From the NCBI RefSeq assembly GCF_007655135.1, contig NC_045130.1:3410001-3474000 (forward strand): 64,000 nt of DNA, given 5' to 3'. Made by a program: the position numbers and the translations under genes. Shown one piece after another: positions 44,238 through 58,279 of the stretch. Source of the stretch: Punica granatum. Its lineage: Eukaryota; Streptophyta; Magnoliopsida; Myrtales; Lythraceae. A model generated the notes under the pieces. The model made no database searches. It had not been told where the DNA came from and worked only from the letters and a program-made list of their open reading frames with translations. Numbering within the stretch: position 1 is the stretch's first letter; each line of letters begins with the position of its first letter.

Positions 44238-44935
44238 GTAGGTATCCCTCCAATTTGGAGGAAGTTAGGCTCAAATTGTATTGGGCTTTTATCGGGCTTT
44301 AATAGGCCCAAGAACCCATTTTTGTTAGGGTTAATATTTCAGCAAACTAGCTGAGAAATAAATAGCAGCAGAACAGCTGCAGATCAGTGGATGTGCGGCA
44401 GCAGCGGTAGAAGAGAAGCAGTAGATCAGCAGAAGCAGCAACAAAAGAACAGAGCAAAATCGGATAAACAGGGGCAGCGCGCAGCTGGAGATCAAACCTC
44501 GATCGGGACATCAAACGAACTCCGATTGGGACGAAATTTTGACAGCAGCTTCACAACACGTGGGGCTAACTTCTGAACGGTCAGAATTTCTATTCGAGCT
44601 CTGTAGGTGCTGTTTCAGCTGATTTTGTGAACCACCCGGTGTGGGTAAAGAATTTAGTATTTGGGTGATCCAAGAGAGTGTTTCTCTTGAGTTTGGTGAT
44701 TCAAGGGTTTACCCTTGATGAAAGACATTGTATAACCTTCATTCATAGTGGATCGTTGATTCGGAGTTGGTCCCGTGGTTTTTCCCCACATCGGGGTTTT
44801 CCACGTAAAATTATTGGTGTTCTTTTACTTTACTGCTTGTTGGTTGATTTGATTAGTTCCTATCTCGATTACACTAGAAGGGGAGGAAGATTAATCGCTG
44901 CGTTATTGTTTGGTTGAGTACATCCCTTCCCAACA
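44238..44935 (+). repeat. 5' LTR of Copia element in GST intron
   Basis: It matches 48971-49670 closely. The first bases (GTAGG instead of TGTTGGG) are altered, so the exact left edge is uncertain by one or two bases. Confidence 0.85.
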
Positions 44936-44986
44936 AGTGGTATCAGAGTCAGGTTAGAGAAGTTTGAGTTTTTCGGTGTTTTCGAG

Positions 44987-47900
44987 ATGGAGGAATCTAC
45001 AGGATCTATATTCAAGTTGAATGCAACCAACTACTCTATATGGAAGTCTCGAATGGAGGATCTTCTATTTTGCAGGGATTTGTACGATCCCATTGAAGGG
45101 GATTCCGCGAAACCCAAAGATAAGGATGACAAGGCTTGGGAACGCACAAATCGGAAGACTATTGGTTTGATTCGGCAGTGGATAGACAATAGTATTTATC
45201 ATCATGTTGCTCAGGAGACAAATGCAAAAGCTTTGTGGGATAAATTGACAAATCTCTATGCGAGGAAGACACCGCAAAATAAGGCATTCCTCGTGAAGAA
45301 GCTGGTTCATCTTCGTTTTCAGGATGGAGGTGATATGGCTGCGCACATGAGTAATTTCCATGATATTATTAACCAGTTGACGAACCTGGAGATAATATTA
45401 CCCGATGAGTTGCAGGCTTGTCTACTTTTAGGGACTCTACCGGATATTTGGGACACACTCGTGGTTGCATTAAGCAATTCTGCGCCAAACGGGAAGCTAT
45501 CGTTGGCCACGGTGACAGACAGTTTATTTAATGAGGAGACTAGAAGGAAAGGCTCGGGGATTTCCATTCAGTCTGAAGCTTTGGTTACTGAACAACGGGG
45601 GAGAAGTCAAAGCAGAAATTTCTCTTCCAAGCATAGTAACTCACGTGGCAAATCGAGGGGTAGATCAAAGTCGAAGACGAGGAAAGTGGTCACTTGCTAT
45701 CACTGTGGAAAGGAGGGACACTACAAAAGGGAGTGTAGAGCTCTGAAGAAAAATCAGAATGGCAACGGTGAGAACAAGAAAGAAGAAGGCACTACAGCAG
45801 TGGCATCTGATGGAGAGACCTACATCATTTGTGATGAAGCCTATGTGAATTTCACATGTCAGGACTCTACCTGGGTTGCAGATACAGGTGCCTCGTTTCA
45901 TGTCACTCCTCATCGGGATTTCTTCTCATCTTACACTACCGGGGACTATGGTTATGTGAGAATGGGGAATGGACAGTCATGCAAGATTGTCGGTACTGGT
46001 GATGTCTGTCTAGAGACCGAGCTTGGCTGCAAGTTGCTTCTGAAGAAGGTGAGGCATGTTCCAGAAATTCGCCTTAACCTAATCTCGACGGGTCAGCTTG
46101 ATGATGAAGGCTACAGTAACGAATTTAGTAATGGGAGATGGAAGCTCTCCAAGGGTTTGTTGATTGTGGCACGGGGTCAGAAGACCGACACTCTCTACAG
46201 GCTGCGTGCCAAACACAATTCCGGTCAGGTTAATGTTGCTGAGGATTATCCTATCGAGCTATGGCATAGGAGACTTGGGCATATCAGCGAGAAAGGTATT
46301 CAAATTCTTGCTAGAAAGCAGTCTTTGCCCGTTAAAGGTATGCACTTGAGCACTTGTGATCACTGTTTAGCCGGTAAGCAGAGGAGAGTTTCTTTTGTAA
46401 GAAGTCGTCCCTCTAGATGCGATCATATACTTGACCTTGTGCATACTGATGTTTGTTTCATGTCGGATAGATCTCTTGGTGGTGCTCTCTATTTTGTGAC
46501 CTTTATAGATGATCACACCAGGAAGGTTTGGGCTTACCCTATGAGAACTAAAGATCAGGTGACTGAGATTTTCAAGAACTTCCATGTAGCAGTGGAAAGA
46601 GAAACGGGCATGAAGCTGAAATGTGTAAGAGCTGATAATGGTGGTGAGTATAGGGGTCCTTTTGAGAACTATTGCAGGACTCACGGTATCAAACTTGAGA
46701 AGACGGTACCAAAGACACCACAGCAGAACGGGCTTGCAGAGAGGATGAATTGCACAATTGTTGAGAGAGTTCGTTGTATGCTTTCTCAGGCGAAACTGTC
46801 TAAGTCTTTCTGGGGCGAGGCAATGAGGTCAGCGGTTGATCTTATTAATCTTACACCGTCAGTTGCACTTGATGGAGATGTACCCCTGCAGGTGTGGACC
46901 GGCAAGAAAGTATCATACAAGCATCTCAGAGTCTTCGGGTGCAGGGCATCTGTTCACATTCCTCGAGATGAAAGATCAAAACTTGATGCCAAGGCAAAAC
47001 AATGCATCTTCTTGGGTTATGCACATGAAGAGTTCGGGTACAGGCTTTGGGACCCTGATAGCAAGAAGATCATCAGGAGTAGGGATGTTGTCTTCTTTGA
47101 GGACCAGACAATCGAGGATTTGCAAAAGTTAGAGAAGGCCAGTGTAGGCAATCCTCACGAGATCTCTATTCCTGTACTGGTTGATGTAGAGCATCCAGTG
47201 GAAGAGGTACCTGGTGAGTATGAAGAAACCACGACTGGGGGTGAGATTCCTCAGGTAGATGATGATGTGACTACGGATGATACAGGCTCGTGGTTACAGT
47301 TAGAGCCTGCAGATCTACCTAGACAATCTGATAGAATAAGACGACCATCTACAAGATATCCGCCTCATGAGTATGTGCTACTGACTGACGGGGGAGAACC
47401 TGAGTGCTATGATGAAGCTGTGGCACATGAGCACAAGGAGCACTGGTTGAAGGCGATGAATGAGGAGATGAACTCCTTGTCTGAAAATCACACGTATGAC
47501 CTAGTGAAGCTACCGCAAGGTAAGAGAGCATTGAAGAACAAATGGGTCTACAGGTTGAAGACAGAGAACTCGCGACCTCGATACAAAGCTCGGCTGGTAG
47601 TGAAAGGTTTCAACCAGAAGAAAGGAGTTGACTTCGAGGAGATCTTCTCGCCCGTTGTCAAGATGTCATCGATCCGAGTTGTTCTCGCACTGGCAGCTAG
47701 TCTGAACTTGGAGATCGAGCAGCTCGATGTAAAAACAGCTTTCCTGCATGGTGACTTGGAGGAAGAAATATATATGGAGCAGCCTGAAGGATTCCGAGTT
47801 AAAGGTAAGGAGCATTTGGTGTGCAGGCTGAGAAAGAGCTTGTATGGGCTTAAGCAAGCACCTCGGCAGTGGTACAAAAAGTTTGACTCTTTCATGTTGA

Positions 47901-48955
47901 GCCATGGCTACACACGGACAACTTCAGATCATTGTGTGTTCGTGAAACAATTCTCGGATGGTGATTTTATCATTTTACTGTTATATGTGGATGATATGTT
48001 GCTTGTCGGTCATGATATGAGCAAGATTGCAGAGTTGAAGAAAGAGCTCATCAAGTCCTTTGCCATGAAGGATTTGGGACCGGCAAAGCAGATCCTTGGG
48101 ATGCATATTTCTCGTGACAGATCAAGTGGAAAACTTTGGCTTTCTCAAGAGAAGTACATCGAGAAGATTTTGGATCGGTTCAACATGGGTAATGCTAAAC
48201 CAGTTTCATCACCACTTGCTTCTCATTTCAAACTTAGCTCGAAGCAATGTCCTACAAGTGAGAAGGAGAAAGAAGAGATGAAGAAAGTTCCTTACTCATC
48301 AGCTGTAGGAAGTTTGATGTATGCCATGGTCTGTACAAGACCAGATATCGCTCATTCTGTTGGTGTGGTTAGTCGTTTTCTCTCCAATCCGGGGAAAGAG
48401 CATTGGAATGCAGTTAAGTGGATTCTGAGGTATCTCAGAGGAACATCCAAGGTGTGTTTACACTTTGGCACTGGTAAGCCGGAGTTAGTGGGCTATACGG
48501 ATGCGGATATGGCAGGAGATATTGATTCCCGGAAATCCACTTCGGGATACTTGATGACTTTTGCAGGGGGAGCTATCTCATGGCAGTCAAGGCTTCAAAA
48601 GTGAATCGCTTTGTCTACAACGGAAGCCGAATACATTGCGGTGACCGAAGGTTGCAAGGAGATGTTGTGGTTGCAAAAGTTTTTGTAGGAGTTGAGCTTG
48701 AAGCAAGAAAGGTATGTTCTACACTGTGATAGTCAAAGCGCAATTCATCTTTGCAAGAATCCCACTTTCCATTCGAGGTCGAAGCATATCGATATCAAGC
48801 TTCATTGGATTAGAGATGTGTTGGAGTCCAAGCTGGTGAAGCTAGACAAAGTGCACACCGATGAGAATGGAGCTGATATGATGACAAAACCTCTCGCTAG
48901 GGAGAAACTTCATGTTTGCCGAAGTATAGCCGGTATGCTTGAAGCCTCCAAATAG
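44987..48955 (+). CDS. Copia polyprotein, nearly intact, stops in RNase H
   Basis: One frame of 1205 codons from ATG at 44987 covers the following: gag ('KLNATNYSIWKSRMEDLL'), the zinc knuckle 'CYHCGKEGHYKREC' (about residue 237), protease 'WVADTGASFHVTP' (about 297), GAG-pre-integrase 'LWHRRLGHISEKG', integrase ('LVHTDVC', 'RADNGGEY', 'TPQQNGLAERMN'), reverse transcriptase ('LDVKTAFLHGDL', 'YVDDMLLVG') and the start of RNase H. It stops at TGA 48602-48604. The same frame goes on ('ALSTTEAEYIAVTEG'), hits TAG 48686-48688 and continues 'CDSQSAIHLCKNPTFHSRSKHID' to the natural stop at 48953. Only these two nonsense changes break it. Confidence 0.9.
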
Positions 48956-48970
48956 TCGGGAGGGGGAGTT

Positions 48971-49670
48971 TGTTGGGTATCCCTCCAATTTGGAGGAAGT
49001 TGGGCTCAAATTGTATTGGGCTTTTATCGGGCTTTAATAGGCCCAAGAACCCATTTTTGTTAGGGTTAATATTTCAGCAAACTAGCTGAGGAATAAATAG
49101 CAGCAGAACAGCTGCAGATCAGTGGATGTGCGGCGGCAGCGGTAGAAGAGAAGCAGTAGATCAGCAGAAGCAGCAACAAAAGAACAGAGCAAAATCGGAT
49201 AAACAGGGGCAGCGCGCAGCTGGAGATCAAACCTCGATCGGGACATCAAACGAACTCCGATTGGGACGAAATTTTGACAGCAGCTTTACAACACGTGGGG
49301 CTAACTTCTGAACGGTCAGAATTTCTATTCGAGCTCTGTAAGTGCTGTTTCAGCTGATTTTGTGAACCACCCGGTGTGGGTGACGAATTTAGTATTTGGG
49401 TGATCCAAGAGAGTGTTTCTCTTGAGTTTGGTGATCCAAGGGTTTACCCTTGATGAAAGACATTGTATAACCTTCATTCATAGTGGATCGTTGATTCGGA
49501 GTTGGTCCCGTGGTTTTTCCCCACATCGGGATTTTCCACGTAAAATTATTGGTGTTCTTTTACTTTACTGCTTGTTGGTTGATTTGATTAGTTCCTATCT
49601 CGATTACACTAGAAGGGGAGGAAGATTAATCGCTGCGTTATTGTTTGGTTGAGTACATCCCTTCCCAACA
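48971..49670 (+). repeat. 3' LTR of Copia element in GST intron
   Basis: 700 bp, TGTTGGG to CCCAACA, followed by the target duplication GTCAT. It contains AGCAGCAGAACAGCTGCAG and further CAG-rich sequence in the transcribed part. Confidence 0.9.
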
Positions 49671-49848
49671 GTCATGTAACATTATTATGTACAATTTGAA
49701 CTGGTTTCATTAATGATCTAAGCTTACCTTGTCATCCGCGAAGTTAGCCCAGAAACGAGCACGGAACCGCTCATACAGGTCCTGAGGGAGCAGAGGGGGC
49801 CCCTGCATCCGTGTCTCCTCAATGTACTCGAGTATCACGAGAGACTCA

Positions 49849-50209
<361 letters not shown>

Positions 50210-50429
50210 TCAGCCTGAGAGCCCATGTGAATTTCAGAGCCAAGGGGCTTGCCCAGCATCCCCAGCAATTTGACATCCTCTGTACCTGCCGATGCCATCT
50301 TGGATGACAAATTTCTTCAACCAAAATTAGTATAATATGTCTCTGGCGTTCTGGATGATGTTATTGGTTTGAAGAGTCCAAGACTTGTCTGCTACGACGT
50401 GCGCCTAACTTTGACATTATTATCATCGG

Positions 50430-50602
50430 ATCATTTTCAAATTATAAAGAATATTTATGGATCTATTACAATAAAATAGAAATAATAAATATCTAATAAA
50501 GAAATACGAATAGTCTCACTTGAGTATCGAATATGAAATCTATTGATCACCAAATGAGAGCGTATGCTATCGTATTACACTCTCTTTTCTTTTTTCGATT
50601 AC
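50430..50602 (-). mobile_element. tRNA-derived SINE, family S2
   Basis: On the minus strand: AGAGAGTGTAATACGATAG, then ATAGATTTCATATTCGATAC in the B-box place, then an A/T-rich tail with TAATAGATCC. It matches copies at 22770 and 32605. Confidence 0.45.
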
Positions 50603-53600
50603 AAGAGAGGTCAATGAACCTAATAATATACTCTCCTTGATTATTAGAGAATTTTCTACCTCCAATATGATATAAGTTGGCACGCACCTTAGGACTTAGG
50701 AGGATTACCCCCACTCTCTTTAATCCTTCCCTGACCCTCCTCTCACCGACCACCTCAGCTTTCTCCGATGAGTGGCAGTCGTGAGGTCAGCGGAAGCCAA
50801 CGTCGCCGGCAAGGACGGGGTCGGGATTCTTTTTCAGCGTGGACAAAAATAATTACTTGATATATATATATATATATATATATGCATAAGTATTTCTATA
50901 AAAGGGGGTTAAATAATATAAGATGGGGGCAAAATCTTAAGAAATTATAAATTTTGGGGCAAAATTTTAAAGTATCCTAAAATGCTGAGAGGCAAGTGCA
51001 CTGTGCCTCTGAGGTGAATATACCGGCCATGAGTTTGGAAGAACCCGCGAAGTCATCGGACATGAGAGCTGTGAAAGGAGGAGAGAGAAACTGCTATGAG
51101 AAAGAGAGAGAGAGAAATGGGGCCAAATTTAAAAGATAAAGAAATATATGTGGTTTTTCATAAATATCAGGTGGGACCAGCGGCACACGATTGATGACGT
51201 GGGTAGTTTAGTGCACTAACTCCATGCTGTAATTCTCGATTAAAAGGATGTATAAACAGGACAAATACAACTAAATTACAGCTTGGCTTATCGCATGGAG
51301 GGACGGACAATAGGTCGCAATCTAATTTATCAAATTTCTTAGTATAAGATTTCTCTCTCCATTATTGGCCTCGGACTACAAAACTTACAATAGGATAAAA
51401 TGTGAATTGAATTTAACCAATTACTTTCTAGTAATTCATAAATTTCAATAATTTAATTAGATACGAAATTGAAAAATCTCGTCTTTTTTTTTTTACCTGT
51501 AAAACTGTAGAAGTTTTTGTTGGATTTTTTTCTTCATTTTATAATATCTCCTCTACAAAACAAAATAAAAGAATTCACCAAATTATAACTCAGTTTATCG
51601 CGTACAGTAATGAATATAGGATTCAGATTCGGAGGGTTAGATCCTCGTGGGGATGAGTATCGGATTGGAGTTGCGCACCTTTGGAGGACAGGAACTACGA
51701 ACATCAAACAAAGTATTGGGCTCCATTGCTAAGTATAATGTGGATGTGCGGCAGGCCATCTAAATCAGTTAACGAATTCATATCAAACGTAAATGTGCTT
51801 TGTGGATCCTTTTTAATAATTTAATTCGAGTACAGATTCGATCGGCATGGATCTAAAATGTACTTATGCGAGAGAGTCGTGACCGTGGAGATCCTGACTC
51901 GTAAAGCGACTGGGATGACACGTCCACCTTACAAAAGGCGCAGCCAGGGACTCGTTGTGCAGCTCAGCATCTTGATTCCCACGTGCGCTTTTTCACAAGC
52001 ATGAGTGGCTTTTTTTAAAATTCTTTAATTTGAAGAATTTTATTTTTTAATAGATCATAGTCATGAATGAAAAAAATAATAATAAAAACAAAAATAAAAA
52101 TGTAAACGCCCGGCCCACCGCCTCGAGTCTCAGGCGACAGCAGGGGCACGTAAATCACTTCTGTCGGTCTTTGCCTTGTCGGTCATTGTTGTCAATGTTC
52201 ACAGGTCAAAAAGGACACAAGTCCCCGGGAATCAATCGTGGCCCCATAAGACCAATTATCACCAGATTAGTCGAGCTCATCATTGAGATATTTTATTTCT
52301 CATGCACCCATAGTATATATATTTATATTCATAAAAAAATATTTATATTCATCAAAAAATATATTTATATTCATCAAAAATTTTACATATATGTATTATT
52401 AATTTGCGTAGTTAAGTATTAAGTAACTCATTTTCGCTGGAGCATAATATAAGGATCAGCTCAATATTAGATGGTCCAGGCTAATGCTTAAGTTTAATAA
52501 ATAAATTTATCTAATTTTATTTTTTTTCCCTGATGTAAGGAGCAAATTAAATAGTAAATCTATCATGAAATAGAGTCGCTTGATTAGCATAAGCCGATTA
52601 GCATAAGCTGGCGTACATAATTTATCCATATGGAAGGTAGTTAATAAAAAAAGTAAATGATTCAATTGTGGATCTCTACTCACTATTTAAGAGTGAAATT
52701 ATTAATGCAATGATATATAATGCCACATGTCATATCTCTTGAATAGTTTTATGTTATGTTATTTCATAAGATTCCGATTTCATCCGATTTTCCAACAACT
52801 CTTTGGATAAAATAGGTTTATATAAAGCATAAAGTTGAATCTGATTTTTTTTCCCTTCTGGTGTCTAATCACTTCTCGAGTAATTATTATATCCAAGAGA
52901 TTAATATGATTTTTTTTCCTTTTCTTAGATTATAGAGAAAATCTTATATGATTCTTTCCTACAATATCGTAATAAGAAAGAATCGATGAAATTCTTTCAC
53001 TATATATAAAATCATTAGATGTAGACTCGCGCTACTCGCGAAATTCATTAAATAAAAAAATTTTCAAGTTGAATTTCTATAATGCATTGTAATTTTCTCA
53101 TCAACCTTAATTAGTCAGAACAAATTATTATGCCTCTCGAACTATAAACACTTGATATGGAGAGTTAAAATTTATTAAACAATTTAAAAAAGGCTGGGGC
53201 TACGATTCAAAACATCCATGGACAATTTTTCTATCCGTATATGGTTTCGCAAAGAGACAAAATATTTTCTAGGAAATTATAGGTGATCATAAAACCCTAA
53301 AATCTTTTAAAACCCAAAAACTCTAAAACCTTAAAAATGCTAGAGATTATATGGTAAAACGAAATTAGAATTAATTAGGTAAGATAGAATAAGGGTAAGT
53401 TAGGCACAAAAATAAATAATCTTGGCATTAATGATTTGGAGTTTAAAATTGGTAATTTGGGTTTGCATATCCTATGTCCTTAGAGTATAGAATAGAAAAA
53501 CCCAACAAAATGTTAGAAGGAGCCAAATCTTTGTACTCATATAAAATAGTTGTCACTTAAAGGCAATAATATATCACTACAAGTTACCCAAAAAAATATA

Positions 53601-54950
53601 AAATCTAGCCACTATATGTAATTTTAAAATGATGGGATTATGGAAGATTGTGGGATGGCAATATGAAGTTTTTGATGCGCTTTTTTAGTTATGTATTACG
53701 TTTTACAATTGTTTTGTTATTCATTTTTAGTTTAATATCTATGTTCATAGTAATTTTATGGTGAATTTTTTTCATTAATTTCATATCAGATATGAATTGC
53801 CTTTATTCTAATAATAAACTTAAATATTTGCGCCATCTGGTCATGATTCTAATTTAAACTTTTTCTTTTTCATTTGGTTTCATAATCATTCAATTTGTGA
53901 ATTATTAGTTTAAATAATACTCATGATTTTTTTAACTTCTATAATAAGTGTACAATTACTCAAATTATACAAAAACTTAATGCATTATTGCAACTACAAT
54001 AAGTTCAACTTAATACAACAAGTTTATTCTTTCTTTTTTTTTAATAATTCTATGATTTGTTTCAATTTTCTGGCATATTGTAAAGCGACAAAATAATCGG
54101 GAATAATACGGTTTATATATTTATAATTACATGCAGTGTAATTACCAAGTGATAATAAATTAAGAATGGCAATGATAAACTTGGAAGACTGATTTGTATT
54201 TCCATAATTATCAAAGTCACCATAAAGATGTAATTGAGAGTAATTTGGTACACAAACAATAAATGGAGTGTATTATTCACTCAAGGGGTGGAAATTGCTT
54301 CAACCTTTAAAAAACCTAAAACGTGAGGAAATTATGCACGTAAAGAAGTGAAAGAAGGAGAAAGAAAAAGGAAAACTTTTAGAAGAAAGATGTGGGTTGA
54401 GAGAGAAGTTGGAATGCAAATTTTCAAAATTAATATTATGGCCAACTACTCATATTTTCTAATCAAATTGGAAAGAGGATATTTTGGAAAACAATGTTAG
54501 ACCAAAAAATATTCTCCCTTTTAAAGTAGTATAGATAACTCATACCACGTATGATTACAAACCGTGAACCCGTTTATTGCAATTTTACTTGTATTCTTTG
54601 CGCCACATGGCAAGGATAAAAATTCTAACAGGATTGGGTGAAACATATTTGACACTTTGATGAAATTGAAAATACGGTCAGCAATTTCACCGGAAAAAAA
54701 GATATTGTCAACCACAAATTTCTCCGAGTATCGGCATCCGCGAAAATCGCAGTACGCTCCGGGCGTACGAAGAACCCACTCCTGAAAGGCGAGAGACCTG
54801 CCCTGATTGAACCTTTTGAGTATCAGACACGCAAACGGTGGAAAAGGCTTCACAATTGGCTGCTCCAGGCGCACAGAGTGTGTGCATATATCGACTGTGG
54901 GTGTGGGACTTACTTTTAGTATCCACGAGAGGCGGCGTATGCGGCCGGAG
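50603..54950. other. AT-rich intergenic DNA
   Basis: No gene was recognised. It holds a TA microsatellite (about 50860-50883), GA-rich patches (51075-51117) and a three-unit 20-24 bp repeat around TTTATATTCATCAAAAAA (52315-52385). A 119-codon frame at 52063-52422 partly rides on that repeat and resembles nothing I know. The end of this stretch is the promoter region of the kinase gene. Confidence 0.45.
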
Positions 54951-54960
54951 CATAAAAAGG
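54951..54960 (+). promoter_or_regulatory. Putative TATA box of the PEPKR2-like kinase gene
   Basis: CATAAAAAGG lies in a GC-richer stretch. It predicts a start near 54985 and a leader exon ending at 55262 (AA/GTAAGT donor), with an intron up to about 55916 just before the coding start. The transcript model is inference. Confidence 0.4.
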
Positions 54961-55921
54961 TCAGTCGTTGAAAATCCATTGGAAAGTAGAAAGTGAACCT
55001 TCTCTCTCCTCTCCATCCCTTTCTATCTACATTCTCCAGTCGACTAATTTACAGTCCGAATGCAACCCCAAAATCGTCTCCATTCGGGAGATTTCTAGGG
55101 TTTCTTGCTCGATCATCTCGACCGCCACGCCGCTGGAGATCCCTATACTCCGTACGCCCGCGTCCTGCGAGTTGGCTATCGGCTGTGTTCCTCGATCCGC
55201 CTCCGATTTGGCCCTGGATTGTCTCTGGACAGCTGAGTTTCTACCCAGTCCGGGGGGGAAAAGTAAGTCTCTCTCCCGCATCAGATCTTCACCTTTCTTT
55301 TGTGTCTGTTTGATCAGCAGATGAATGATGTTGTGTGTGGAGTGATTTACCCCTTGTGGGATGGATTGATTCTTATTAGGGTCGGATGGATTAGTGTTGT
55401 TTAGAAGAACGGAGATGGAGTGGTAGTCTTTCTTGCCCTTTGGCTATTCCATTCGTCGAATCTAACCCTAATTTTTCAGTCTGATTTGTCAATCTAGTGC
55501 GCCCTTTCGTTCACCTTAAGACTTTAAATATTCCCTGCATGCTGCAATACTGCCTTTCCGTAGTGATTTACATGATTTGGTGTCTGTAGATATCGATCAT
55601 GGTTAGAATCAGAGGCAAATACTGCCGTTTGAGCTAATCTAGAATTACATCCATGAGTTATTTGGCAATGGGATATGAAACAACATTCAGGGTGTAAATT
55701 GTGGTGACTAGATCTACGGCATGCATATCTATTGAAGTCTTTGAGTTCGGTTTTATCAAGTTGTCGTATTGGGCAAGAAAGCCATCACGCTAAATTTTGT
55801 TCTTTTGAAAGCAGAAGCAGATTTTAGGAGTACTGTGGGCATTCATCTGTATGATCTTTGGGTACCTCTGATGGGAAGTGGCATTTTTGTGTGTGGATGA
55901 GATAACACATTTTTAGCATTG

Positions 55922-58279
55922 ATGAGGAAAAAGAGGAAAGGAAGCGAAGCTGATACATCTGCTGAGCTACCAGAAGTTACCAAATCAACCCGTGAGCGGC
56001 AATCATCAAATTTGAGGTCTCACTACTCATTAGAAGACTATTCGCGGCTGAAGAAGAGATGCAAGGAAGATGCTGTTGCCGAACCTATTAACTCCTGTAA
56101 AAGTAGGCTTGTCGGCATTGCCACTGCTCCGCCATGTGGAACCTCGTCATTGGTCACTGCTGGGAGAGGTCTCAAAAGGAAGATAGGGTGTATAGATGTG
56201 GCAACTCAAATGGGTCGTAAGAAGAAGATTGAGGATGACTATGTTCAGGGTGACACCATTGGTCAAGGGAAATTTGGTTCGGTTTCGTTGTGCAGATCTA
56301 AGGCAAGTTGCGTAGAATTTGCCTGCAAGACTTTGCGGAAAGGGGAGGATCCCGTTCATAGGGAGGTGGAGATCATGCAGCATTTGTCAGGCCATCCGGG
56401 AATTGTGACATTGCAAGCAGTGTATGAGGAGCCAGATTGTTTTCATCTTGTGATGGAGTTATGCTCTGGTGGGCGGCTCATTGATTGGATGGTGAAGGAG
56501 GGTCCATTCTCGGAACAGCGGGCTGCAAATATATTAAAGGAAGTAATGCTTGTGATCAAGTATTGTCATGAAATGGGCGTTGTACATAGAGACATAAAGC
56601 CTGAAAATATTCTTCTCACGACTTCAGGACAAATAAAGCTTGCAGATTTTGGACTGGCTATGAGATTTTCCATTGGTATGTTAGCGAACCCAGTGTACTT
56701 ATATTTTCCTGTCATAGCTATCTCCTTTTCCATGAATTTGGTGATTGGTCTTTCTCTGCTAATTCTGATAGTTAAGGTATCAATTGAACAGTTGTATAAA
56801 TGAGTGGGGTAGGGACCAGGCCTTTGATCTGCGATGATTTTCTTGGAAGGGACAGTGGAAAAGATAATAACAAACGAGAGTTAGGTTGAGCTGGTGGGTT
56901 GTCATTCTAGGTTGTGGTATCTAAACTTGGGAGTTACCTCTGAGCATTGTCTCCTCTTTCATTTATAGATCATTTCGATTTGGACACATAAAATTGAACA
57001 GACTCTGCATGTGCGTTTCTTTTAGCTATTGTTCATGGATATCACTCCAAGTTTTAGTTTTTGAAGATGCTTGAGTTTTATTGACCATAATCTTTTAATA
57101 GTTGAAGTTTGGAGAAATGCAGTCAAGAGTTCATTTTCACGAAATTCATGGTTCATGCATTACAGGTCAGAACTTATCAGGTTTGGCTGGAAGTCCGGCT
57201 TATGTTGCCCCAGAAGTTCTGTCAGGGAACTATTCTCAGAAGGTGGATGTATGGAGCGCTGGAGTCCTTTTACATGCATTATTGCTGGGTTTTCTTCCTT
57301 TCCAAGGAGATTCTTTGGAGGATGTTTTCGAGGCTATAAAGAGTGTAGAGCTTGATTTCCATGCGGGGCTGTGGGAATCAGTTTCTATGCCCGCTCGTGA
57401 TCTGATTGGAAGGATGCTAACTAGGGATGTTTCCGCACGGATATCTGCAGATGAAGTGCTCAGTAAGTTGTTTATTATGCATCAGTTTTTTCTGTCATGT
57501 AATGTATTTCTGCATTTGACATTCCGCAAGAATTTTGGGTTCATCGTGCTTTGGGAAATGGCTTGAAGCCCATCATCCTATTATAAAATTGTGCTTGCTC
57601 TTTGGAAGAAAGATAATCTTCTCCTATTGGGATAACCAAACATTGGAGATTGTTTGGATTGAGTCGGGAAAATGTTGAGGATTAAATTGTTGTGCTTGCT
57701 TTTCAAGGGGTACTTTAGATGGAAATTGTCTATCATATAGTCCATTTCCTAATGATCAAATCCGTTATGAGCATGTTTTAAGTTTTCTATATACAGAAAG
57801 TTCTGCTCAGTTTGATTGTAAACTGCTCGATACAATCATTCCGTGTCTTTATCCACTGGAACATAATTTTGCTTGTGCTACATCATTAACTTATAGGATT
57901 TGTTTCTGCAGGACATCCCTGGATCTTGTTCTACACGGACCGCACTCTGAAGACTATCTCCATCAAGTCGCGAGCAAAGAATCATGGGGGAACAGCTTCT
58001 CTTCGAGTACCTGTTTCCACGAGAGTCGGATCCCCGATTAACCTGATAGAAGATGACTCCCTTAATGGAAAATTAACCCAACTCCTGTCGACACCTTCTA
58101 CCCAGAGCTGTAAGTCTGAGGAGCCAGATGAGAGCGGTTTCATTGATGCTCTTTCAGTAGCAGTATCCCATGTGAGAATCTCCGAGCCCAAAAGGACCCG
58201 GCTCTGTAGTCCAACTGGCCCGATAGAACAACAGCACTCCTCCAACCTGAGGTCTAACGCCCTCTGTAAAGCTTTCTGA
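55922..58279 (+). CDS. PEPKR2: Serine/threonine protein kinase, PEPKR2-like
   Basis: Coding exons 55922-56675, 57166-57462 and 57912-58279 join in frame (phases 1 and 1, GT-AG) to 472 codons plus a stop, close to the ~470 residues I recall for Arabidopsis PEPKR2. A ~105-residue N-terminal region rich in basic residues ('LRSHYSLEDYSRLKKRCKED', 'GRGLKRKIGCIDVATQ') precedes the kinase domain. The domain shows a glycine loop 'GQGKFGSV', lysine in 'EFACKTLRK', catalytic 'VVHRDIKPENIL', 'ADFGLA' and 'GSPAYVAPEV', so all key residues are present. The C-terminal tail is polar and ends 'NALCKAF'. It belongs to the CDPK/SnRK-related group but lacks EF hands. Substrates are unknown; the link to PEP carboxylase in the family name is by similarity only. 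Confidence 0.92.

Larger units (their letters stand above)
44238..49670 (+). mobile_element. Ty1/Copia retrotransposon, Tork-like, in GST intron
   Basis: LTRs of about 700 bp (44238-44935 and 48971-49670) differ by roughly 9 substitutions plus changes at the very first bases. The 3' LTR reads TGTTGGG...CCCAACA, while the 5' copy has lost part of its opening. GTCAT occurs at 44233-44237 and 49671-49675 as target duplication. The primer-binding site TGGTATCAGAGTC is at 44938-44950, and the purine tract GGGAGGGGGAG ends at 48968. It lies opposite to the GST gene it interrupts. It is older than the Ale element judging by LTR divergence. Confidence 0.92.

Noticed and set aside
54521..54979. 152-codon minus-strand frame upstream of the kinase gene
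   Set aside because: No recognisable domain, and it overlaps the likely promoter and leader of the kinase gene.
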